Shown here in pieces: positions 1 through 4,509 of a DNA stretch of 5,467 nt (positions within the stretch are counted from its first letter, which is position 1; the number at the start of each line of letters is the position of its first letter). The notes under the pieces are model-generated. The model was not told where the DNA came from. It was given only the letters and a program-made list of their open reading frames with translations, and made no database searches. Made by a program: the position numbers and the translations under genes. The DNA lies in the NCBI GenBank assembly GCA_023392205.1, contig JAEVZN010000439.1, positions 1 to 5,467 on the forward strand, written 5' to 3'. This stretch comes from Pseudomonadota bacterium. Lineage in GTDB: Bacteria > Pseudomonadota > Alphaproteobacteria > Rhizobiales > Xanthobacteraceae.

Positions 1-2
1 TC

Positions 3-830
3 AAACCGCGCCTGAAAGCGCTGGCGCGCTGGCTGATCGCGCAGGCCGGCGGCGATGTGAAGGTCTTCGTGGACACGGCGGCGGTGATGGAAAAGCCGCT
101 CGGCCAGCGCGCAGGTTTAGGCTGGCAGGGCAAGCATACCAACCTCGTCTCGCGCGACTTCGGCTCCTGGCTGTTTCTCGGCGCGATCTATACATCGCTG
201 CCGCTTCCGGCCGACAGCGAAGAGGTGGACCATTGCGGCTCCTGCCGCGCCTGCCTCGATGCCTGCCCGACCGATGCCTTCCCCGGACCTTACCGGCTCG
301 AACCGCGCCGCTGCATCTCGTATCTGACCATCGAGCATAAGGGGCCTATTCCGCATGAATTCCGCCGCGCCATGGGCAACCGCATCTATGGCTGCGACGA
401 TTGCCTGGCGGTCTGTCCCTGGAACAAGTTTGCGCGATCCAGCCGCGAGGCAAAGCTGCATGCCCGCGAGGCGCTGAAAGCTCCGGCCCTTGCCGATCTG
501 GTGAAGCTGGACGATGTGGCCTTCCGCGAATTGTTCCGCAAGTCGCCGGTCAAGCGCAGCGGACGCAACCGCTTCATCCGCAATGTGCTGATTGCCATCG
601 GCAATGCCGGCGACTCTACACTGGCAGGCGTCATTCGCCCGCTTCTGGCCGATGAATCGCCGCTGGTTCGCGGCGCGGCGATCTGGGCGCTGGGTCAATT
701 GCTGCCCGCGTCGGACATGGAGGTGTTGCAGCTTCAGCACGCGCCGCAGGAAAGCGACCTATCGGTGCAGGAAGAATGGGTGCATGCCACGCGACCGCCG
801 GCCAGGGCTTCAGCGGCAGCCCAAGGCTGA
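3..830 (+). CDS. queG: Epoxyqueuosine reductase QueG, 5'-truncated by window edge
   Basis: QueG reduces epoxyqueuosine to queuosine in the wobble base of GUN-anticodon tRNAs. It is a cytosolic cobalamin and iron-sulfur enzyme. The reading frame is open from base 3, so the true start lies left of the window and 275 C-terminal residues are visible (family members usually have 350-390). Seen in order: the end of the catalytic DUF1730-type domain, with a [16 protein letters not shown] stretch (its Asp fits the family's catalytic Asp) and [10 protein letters not shown]. Next is a double [4Fe-4S] ferredoxin region: Cys codons at 234, 243, 252 and 264 (CxxCxxCxxxCP), a lone Cys at 312, and CxxCxxxCP at 393, 402 and 414, giving the expected eight ligands. 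The C-terminal part, about 570-710, contains a HEAT-like helical repeat ([10 protein letters not shown]...[13 protein letters not shown]), as in known QueG proteins. The internal GTG at 57 is not the start, because conserved sequence continues upstream of it. No frameshift is seen. The identification is secure. Confidence 0.96.
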   Translation, partial: KPRLKALARWLIAQAGGDVKVFVDTAAVMEKPLGQRAGLGWQGKHTNLVSRDFGSWLFLGAIYTSLPLPADSEEVDHCGSCRACLDACPTDAFPGPYRLEPRRCISYLTIEHKGPIPHEFRRAMGNRIYGCDDCLAVCPWNKFARSSREAKLHAREALKAPALADLVKLDDVAFRELFRKSPVKRSGRNRFIRNVLIAIGNAGDSTLAGVIRPLLADESPLVRGAAIWALGQLLPASDMEVLQLQHAPQESDLSVQEEWVHATRPPARASAAAQG

Positions 831-847
831 AATAAATCGCCGCGCCG

Positions 848-988
848 TCAGTTCCGGGGGTCCAGCGAAGCCAGCGCCCGCGACTTCGGGCCAGGACCGC
901 GCATGTAATGCCGTTCGGGACGATAGCTGTTGTCGTTGTTGAAGCGCTTCAGAAGGGCTTGAAGGGCAGCCGTGATTTTGCAGAGCAT
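848..988 (-). CDS. Candidate small protein, 46 residues, unknown function
   Basis: I do not recognise this gene by function. Read leftward from the ATG at 988-986, the frame encodes 46 residues and stops with TGA at 850-848. It begins MLCKITAALQALLKRF, a likely amphipathic helix, and continues with a basic, Asn/Arg/Pro-rich part (NNDNSYRPERHYMRGPGPKS) and a short tail ending LDPRN. The predicted protein is strongly basic with no signal peptide. About three quarters of the codons end in G or C, like the neighbouring genes and unlike the lower-GC DNA just upstream, which favours real coding. Its stop is 17 bases from the queG stop, a compact convergent arrangement, and it is divergent from the sulfatase gene. 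Against it: only a weak purine run (GAAAAA) precedes the ATG, and it is very short. No other common start codon occurs between the upstream stop and 988. It could be a conserved small Hyphomicrobiales protein or a chance frame. Confidence 0.5.
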   Translation of the reverse strand: MLCKITAALQALLKRFNNDNSYRPERHYMRGPGPKSRALASLDPRN

Positions 989-1195
989 GGGTTTTTCGTG
1001 TTGTTGTAGCGTCGTAGTGTTGCAGTGATCGGCCGCACGTTATGGTTTACAGCCGGTTCACGGTTTCTGTCGCCAGCGAAAAGCATAAAGTTCAAAAGCG
1101 AATTCACCGTTAAGACATGTAAAGCCATCGGTCATGACCACAGCATGGCCGTCGCATGAAATCCCCTTCACCTTTTCTGACAAGAAAGTGAAATC
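989..1195. other. Intergenic leader between the 46-residue gene and the sulfatase
   Basis: These roughly 200 bases separate two divergently read frames and must hold their promoters if both are genes. The DNA is noticeably less GC-rich than the flanking genes, with A/T-rich patches around 1080-1125. I looked for sigma-70-type -35/-10 pairs on both strands and found only poor matches, for example TTGCAG at 1020 with TATGGT at 1041, a spacer of only 15. No promoter is called. No strong hairpin, repeat or RNA gene is visible. A minus-strand frame stays open through this stretch from inside the sulfatase, but it looks non-coding. Confidence 0.6.
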
Positions 1196-2797
1196 GTGAC
1201 TGCCGAACGCAATCCGAACTTCCTTCTCATCATCACCGACCAGCATCGCGCCGATTTTCTCGGCTGTTATGGCCATCCGGTCCTGAAGACACCGCACATC
1301 GATGCCATTGCGGCGCGCGGGACACGGTTCGAGAAATTCTACGTTGCGAGCCCGGTCTGCATGCCGAATCGCGCCACCCTGATGACCGGCCGCATGCCGG
1401 CGGTGCATGGCGTGCGCTCGAACGGCATTCCGCTGTCTCGCGATGCGGTAACCTTTGTCGATCTGCTGCGCGATGCCGGCTATGACACCGCGCTGATCGG
1501 CAAGAGCCATTTGCAGAATTTCACCGGCTTTCCGCCGACATCGCAATTGGCCAAGGCGCCGGACGGCTATCACACGCCCTCGGCCGACCTGCGCCAGGCG
1601 ATACGCATGGACTTGCGCCAGCCGGTCTATGGGCAGGAGCAACCGGCCTATTGGCAGCAGCCCGGCGCACATATCCAGACGCCCTTTTACGGCTATAGCC
1701 ATGTCGAGATCGTCACCGGCCATGGCGATGCGGTCGGCGGCGATTACCGGGCCTGGCTCCGGGCGAAGGACCCGACTGCGGAAGAGAAATTGCTCGGCCC
1801 CGCCAACAGCCTCCCGCATGACTACGAAGTGCCGCAGGCCTATCGCACGCGCATCCCGGAAGAATTGTATTGCACGGCCTATCTCGCCGAACGCGCGGAG
1901 GCTTATCTCGGCGCACGCCAAGACGCGTCCCACCCGTTCTTCCTCACACTGTCCTTCCCCGACCCGCATCACCCCTTCAATCCGCCCGGCCGCTACTGGG
2001 ACATGTACAAGCCGGAGCAGTTTCCGGTGCCGGAAGCCTATCGCCGCAACGACTGGACGCCGCCCCCGCATGTGCAGGCGGCGATCGAGTCGCGCGATAC
2101 GGGCAAGGCCGACCTGAAAGGCATGCGCACCTTCGGCGTGTCGGCGCGCGAAGCTCAGGAGGCGCAGGCGCTGACCTGCGGGATGATCGCCTGCATCGAC
2201 GACGCCATCGGGCGGGTGCTGGCCGCGCTCGACGCCTCGGGACAGCGCGACAACACCGTGGTCATCTTTACAACCGATCATGGCGACCATCTCGGCGACC
2301 ACAAATTGCTGCTGAAGGGCGCCGAGCAATATCAGAGCATCCTGCATGTGCCCTTCATCTGGTCGGACCCGAAGACGCCGGACGCCGTGGCAACCGGCGC
2401 TATCGGCTCGACCATCGACATCCCGGCGACCGTCCTCGATCGCGCGAAAATCCAGCCCTTTGTCGGCATGCAGGGTAAAAGCCTCCTGCCGGCGATGGGC
2501 AAGGACGGCCGTGCCGTGCGCGACTGCGCCTTCGTGCAATACGAGCACCAGATGCCGGACAAGGACGTGGATTCCATGCCGCGCTGGCACAGCATCGTCG
2601 ACGGCCGCTATCGCATGACCGTGATGTCGGATTCGGAATTCGGCGAATTGTACGACCTCGACACCGATCCGGGCGAGTTCGACAATCTTTGGACGAAGCC
2701 CGAGCACCAAGCGACCAGGGCGCGATTGATGGAGCGGCTGGTACAGCTCGAGATCGCCCATACCGACACGATGCCGTATCCCACCGGGCGGGCCTGA
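1196..2797 (+). CDS. Sulfatase-family hydrolase (formylglycine-dependent type)
   Basis: A complete 533-residue member of the alkaline phosphatase/sulfatase superfamily, which hydrolyses sulfate or phosphate/phosphonate esters. The GTG start at 1196 follows a purine-rich AAGAAAG and puts the core strand (NFLLIITDQHRAD) close to the N-terminus, as usual. Visible active-site elements: metal-binding D15 and Q16; C55 in VCMPNRATLMTGR, the residue expected to become formylglycine; GKSH with K103 and H105; DPHHPF at 256-261; TTDHGDHLGDH with D361 and H362; and K374. The C-terminal subdomain ends with the typical GELYDLDTDPGEFDNL. There is no signal peptide, so it is probably cytosolic, fitting choline-sulfatase- or phosphonate monoester hydrolase-like enzymes rather than exported arylsulfatases. 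The motif has Asn where Ser or Ala usually stands (C-x-P-N-R). It still fits the minimal C-x-P-x-R recognised by formylglycine-generating enzyme. No transporter, regulator or maturase lies nearby, so the substrate cannot be named. The family call is sure; the specificity is not. Confidence 0.93.
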   Translation: MTAERNPNFLLIITDQHRADFLGCYGHPVLKTPHIDAIAARGTRFEKFYVASPVCMPNRATLMTGRMPAVHGVRSNGIPLSRDAVTFVDLLRDAGYDTALIGKSHLQNFTGFPPTSQLAKAPDGYHTPSADLRQAIRMDLRQPVYGQEQPAYWQQPGAHIQTPFYGYSHVEIVTGHGDAVGGDYRAWLRAKDPTAEEKLLGPANSLPHDYEVPQAYRTRIPEELYCTAYLAERAEAYLGARQDASHPFFLTLSFPDPHHPFNPPGRYWDMYKPEQFPVPEAYRRNDWTPPPHVQAAIESRDTGKADLKGMRTFGVSAREAQEAQALTCGMIACIDDAIGRVLAALDASGQRDNTVVIFTTDHGDHLGDHKLLLKGAEQYQSILHVPFIWSDPKTPDAVATGAIGSTIDIPATVLDRAKIQPFVGMQGKSLLPAMGKDGRAVRDCAFVQYEHQMPDKDVDSMPRWHSIVDGRYRMTVMSDSEFGELYDLDTDPGEFDNLWTKPEHQATRARLMERLVQLEIAHTDTMPYPTGRA

Positions 2798-2808
2798 CAG
2801 ATCAGGCC
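2791..2808. terminator. Hairpin at the sulfatase stop, possible weak terminator
   Basis: GGCCTGA-CAGA-TCAGGCC forms a perfect 7-bp stem with a 4-base loop. The left arm includes the TGA stop codon of the sulfatase. It lies between two convergent genes, where a bidirectional terminator would be expected. No T-run follows on either strand, so it is not a classical intrinsic terminator. It may instead be an RNA-stabilising 3' end, or chance in GC-rich DNA. Confidence 0.35.
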
Positions 2809-2828
2809 CTCACTGGTCAGCTTGGTGC

Positions 2829-3320
2829 TCAGACATAGGCGATCAGGCGGCCGCAGGCCGCCACCGTCATCCAGATCAACAGCGAGGCGATGCCGGCAAA
2901 ACGCACAATGCCCGGCATCGGCACGCGCGCGGGCACATCCCGGATGCGGCGCGACAGGAAGAACTCGAACCAGCCGATGTTGATCAGCCCGAGCAGGATC
3001 AGTCCCATCTTGAACTGATAGACCGGATTGCGGACCACATGACTTGCCTCGGCCACGAACAGCACCGCCCCTGACGCGACAAGCCCGAGAAAGCCGAGCA
3101 CCGCGATCACCCGCACGCGCCGCAGGAGCGCGGCCGGATTGGTCGTTGAAAAGGCGCCGGCCAGCCTGAAATCCATGACTGCGATGGCTGCGAAGAACAC
3201 CATCAGGAAAAGGATATGGGCGACATTCGCCACCATGTAGATATAGGGCGATTGCCGGACATCGAGCGCGAAGGCGGATTGTTCGATGGCGACGAAGAAT
3301 GCGAGCAGCCAATCCGGCAT
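2829..3320 (-). CDS. DUF6644-type four-helix inner-membrane protein
   Basis: A 163-residue integral membrane protein of unknown function. Overall pattern and neighbour match what I recall as the DUF6644 family; this was not checked by search. Four hydrophobic helices are visible at about residues 28-50, 69-90, 103-122 and 138-160, after a semi-hydrophobic N-terminal stretch (WLLAFFVAIEQSAFAL). Polar residues in or next to the helices include N32, H35, D50, E91, H94, N114 and E119. H35 in helix 1 and H94 at the end of helix 2 could ligate heme or a metal, which is inference only. The ATG at 3320 is preferred over the TTG one codon earlier: it overlaps the stop of the upstream DUF6152-type gene as TGATG, a one-base overlap typical of translational coupling, and no separate ribosome binding site is needed. 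The gene converges on the sulfatase, with 31 bases between stops. Near the C-terminus the DNA holds a GGCGGCC-GCA-GGCCGCC inverted repeat, within coding sequence. Confidence 0.82.
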   Translation of the reverse strand: MPDWLLAFFVAIEQSAFALDVRQSPYIYMVANVAHILFLMVFFAAIAVMDFRLAGAFSTTNPAALLRRVRVIAVLGFLGLVASGAVLFVAEASHVVRNPVYQFKMGLILLGLINIGWFEFFLSRRIRDVPARVPMPGIVRFAGIASLLIWMTVAACGRLIAYV

Positions 3321-3667
3321 CAACGCATCTCGACGGACTTGCCGTTCACGGTGATGCGCTCCGCCCGCATTTCGTCCTTCTCGGCGGTAGAGGGATAGCC
3401 GAAGGCGGTGATCGTGTTGCCGACAGCCACCATTTCCCTGGTGGCGCCGCGATTGATCATCCGAAAGGTCGGCGCCAGCGTCACCGTCCAGACCTTGTCG
3501 CTGCCCTGCACCGTCAGCGTCGCATGCGGATTTTCATATACCGAGGTCAGAATCGGGCCGGTCACGGTCACCGGATTCCTGGCATCATAGCTGCCCCAGC
3601 CATGATGGGCCGCGGCAGAGCCGCAGACCAGCGTTGCGACACCTGTTGCAATCAGCACGCGTTTCAT
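3320..3667 (-). CDS. DUF6152-type small exported protein
   Basis: A 115-residue protein of unknown function that I recognise as DUF6152-like from its signal peptide followed by HHGW. Residues 1-20 form a classical Sec signal (KR, then a hydrophobic core VLIATGVATLVCG) with an A-A-A site before H21. Cys15 is not in a lipobox, so it is probably a soluble periplasmic protein. The mature part is beta-rich with well-spaced Gly: VTVTGPI, an ENPHATLTV motif with H48, KVWTVTLAP, VGNTITAFGYPS and a closing ERITVNGKSVEM. This pattern suggests a small barrel, possibly OB-fold-like (inference). The ATG at 3667 is chosen because GGGAGG lies 5 bases upstream; the ATG at 3685 would place that site inside the gene and lengthen the signal peptide by six residues. 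The stop overlaps the start of the DUF6644-type gene by one base, so the two proteins are probably made together. Metal binding through the N-terminal histidines is plausible but unproven. Confidence 0.85.
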   Translation of the reverse strand: MKRVLIATGVATLVCGSAAAHHGWGSYDARNPVTVTGPILTSVYENPHATLTVQGSDKVWTVTLAPTFRMINRGATREMVAVGNTITAFGYPSTAEKDEMRAERITVNGKSVEMR

Positions 3668-3672
3668 AGTCG

Positions 3673-3678
3673 CCTCCC
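3673..3678 (-). promoter_or_regulatory. Strong ribosome binding site deciding the DUF6152 start
   Basis: Read on the minus strand this is GGGAGG, within AGGGAGGCGACT directly before the ATG at 3667 (5-base spacing). It is the best Shine-Dalgarno match seen in the window and excludes the upstream in-frame ATG at 3685 as the main start. Confidence 0.8.
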
Positions 3679-3708
3679 TGCTCATTGTCGTGCGAGCGCG
3701 TCAGAAGT

Positions 3709-3739
3709 TTATCCCACCCAAAAGACGGCGTCCTGACAA
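3709..3739 (-). promoter_or_regulatory. Weak candidate promoter for the DUF6152-DUF6644 pair
   Basis: On the minus strand TTGTCA (3739-3734) matches four of six bases of the -35 consensus. Downstream, TGGGATAAA (about 3716-3708) is the only AT-containing -10 candidate, with a spacer of 17 to 20 depending on register. The -10 match is poor. The element is placed correctly, in the gap upstream of the DUF6152-type gene, but readthrough from the PAN gene is an equally good explanation for its expression. Confidence 0.2.
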
Positions 3740-3745
3740 TGCCCC

Positions 3746-3756
3746 GACACTGTGTC
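3746..3756. promoter_or_regulatory. Small palindrome GACAC-T-GTGTC, possible operator
   Basis: An 11-base perfect inverted repeat with 5-bp arms sits just beyond the PAN gene stop and upstream of the weak TTGTCA element. The heptamer GTCCTGA occurs at 3730-3736 and again at 3754-3760, so the gap also has a direct repeat at 24-bp spacing. This could be a regulator site for the downstream pair; chance occurrence cannot be excluded. Confidence 0.2.
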
Positions 3757-3769
3757 CTGATGCCGCCAC

Positions 3770-4318
3770 CTATCGCACGACACCCGAAACGCAGCAGGGC
3801 TTCACTCTGGGCCGTGTGATGCGGTCTTTGAGAAAGCAGCGCGCGGCCGCCCTGCCATAGCCCGGACGCACATAAGTGAATGCGCGGCATTTCGGGTCGC
3901 CACGGCAGGCCTCTGCGCAGGCCTCGCCGGTCGGATCGGGGGGAAGCTCGAACGACCGGAAATCGCCGCCGGGCCGATCGATGGAGAATTCCAGGCCGTT
4001 CTGGGCGGATTGCGCCAGCGCCGCACCGCGCACACCGGAAATGCAACACGCATCCGGTTTCGCCGCGGGAACCATGTTCTTGAGGGTGCAACGCGCCTCA
4101 CGGATATGATTGCGGGGATAGGAAAAGCTCCAGGCCCGGCAGCGGCTGTCGCGCTCGCAACGGGCCGCGCAGACCGCCGGATCACCGGTGCGGACGTGCG
4201 AAGAGGCATAATCGCCGCCGGGGCGGTCGAACCCCGCCTGGCCCCATCCCAACGACGGGAACAGCACCATGATCAGCGCGACGGCTGCCAGCATCCGCAT
4301 CAGGTCGCGCTCATTCAT
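3770..4318 (-). CDS. Secreted protein with two tandem PAN/Apple-like modules
   Basis: A 182-residue exported protein of unknown role. An N-terminal signal peptide (MRMLAAVALIMVLFPSLGWG) probably ends after G26, leaving QAGFDRPGG. Two homologous modules follow, about residues 30-96 and 113-180, joined by an Ala/Gln/Ser linker. Each opens with DRPGGD[YF] and has six Cys: 50, 54, 60, 77, 91, 92 and 134, 138, 144, 161, 175, 176. The spacing is the same in both copies (offset 84), and each closes with CC[IV]SGV. This fits bacterial PAN_4/Apple-type domains, which in other proteins bind proteins or carbohydrates and are held by disulfides formed in the periplasm. I chose the ATG at 4318, which leaves a short charged N-region (NERD); the ATGs at 4300 and 4294 would also give good signal peptides. 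No strong ribosome site favours any of them. The frame stays open to 4459, but that extension is Arg-rich with no domain and is unlikely to be translated. It is divergent from the glycosyltransferase and 102 bp upstream of the DUF6152-type gene on the same strand. Confidence 0.85.
   Translation of the reverse strand: MNERDLMRMLAAVALIMVLFPSLGWGQAGFDRPGGDYASSHVRTGDPAVCAARCERDSRCRAWSFSYPRNHIREARCTLKNMVPAAKPDACCISGVRGAALAQSAQNGLEFSIDRPGGDFRSFELPPDPTGEACAEACRGDPKCRAFTYVRPGYGRAAARCFLKDRITRPRVKPCCVSGVVR
3779..3982 (-). repeat. PAN module copy 2 (residues about 113-180)
   Basis: Second module: IDRPGGDF at its start, Cys at 134, 138, 144, 161, 175 and 176, and CCVSGV at its end. The Cys intervals of 4, 6, 17, 14 and 1 are identical to those of copy 1. 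Confidence 0.8.
4031..4231 (-). repeat. PAN module copy 1 (residues about 30-96)
   Basis: First of two protein-level tandem modules in the secreted PAN protein: FDRPGGDY at its start, Cys at 50, 54, 60, 77, 91 and 92, and CCISGV at its end. The two copies have diverged at DNA level, so the duplication is old. Confidence 0.8.
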
Positions 4319-4509
4319 GCACCGTTCGAGCCTTTGCGGAAAACGCCGGTGTCCGATCATTTTAGGACCACACAACCGCTGATGCGAGGCGCAAACCCGC
4401 TGCACCCGAAGTCGTGAAGACCACCGGCCGAATGCGGCTTGTGCATGGCCTGATGACAAACCCTGCCCGAATGGGCGACAATGTGCACAACGAAAAGCGG
4501 GGGAAACCT
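4319..4509. other. Divergent intergenic region with a spaced inverted repeat
   Basis: This gap lies between the outward-facing PAN and glycosyltransferase genes and should carry both promoters. No convincing -35/-10 pair is seen. It contains TTGTGCA (4439-4445) and its inverted partner TGCACAA (4484-4490), separated by 38 bases and enclosing a small GCCC-GAAT-GGGC hairpin (4465-4476). The right arm lies in TGTGCACA (4482-4489), itself a perfect palindrome. The frame leading into the glycosyltransferase is open from 4366, so part of this region could be coding if an earlier start is used. Confidence 0.4.
4498..4503 (+). promoter_or_regulatory. Probable ribosome binding site for the glycosyltransferase
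   Basis: The purine run CGGGGGAAA before CCT-GTG gives GGGGGA with a 6-base spacer to the GTG at 4510. It is the best site among the candidate starts of this frame but not a perfect Shine-Dalgarno match, so the start remains open. Confidence 0.45.

Noticed and set aside
117..740. A 207-codon minus-strand frame across queG
   Set aside because: It lies opposite a conserved iron-sulfur protein and has low-complexity Arg/Ala/Gln composition. It is a shadow of queG.
1058..2761. A 567-codon open frame on the minus strand, antisense to the sulfatase
   Set aside because: It mirrors the sulfatase in a GC-rich genome. The predicted protein is His/Arg/Ala-rich with no domain or membrane pattern, while the plus strand has a complete set of sulfatase motifs. 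It continues into the leader only because stops are rare there.
2848..2864. GGCGGCC-GCA-GGCCGCC inverted repeat
   Set aside because: It lies within the C-terminal coding sequence of the DUF6644-type gene, where Ala/Gly/Arg codons easily make such repeats, and it lacks a T-run.
2608..3312. A 234-codon minus-strand frame overlapping the DUF6644-type gene and the sulfatase end
   Set aside because: It spans two real genes in another frame, is Arg/Gly-rich, and would obscure both stop regions.
3623..3625. Cys15 of the DUF6152-type protein as a lipoprotein attachment site
   Set aside because: The preceding residues T-L-V do not fit a lipobox, which needs a small residue at -1, and a good A-A-A signal peptidase I site follows.
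4319..4459. N-terminal extension of the PAN protein to an ATG at 4459
   Set aside because: The extra 47 residues are Arg/Cys-rich with no recognisable pattern and would bury the signal peptide that begins near residue 1 of the shorter form.
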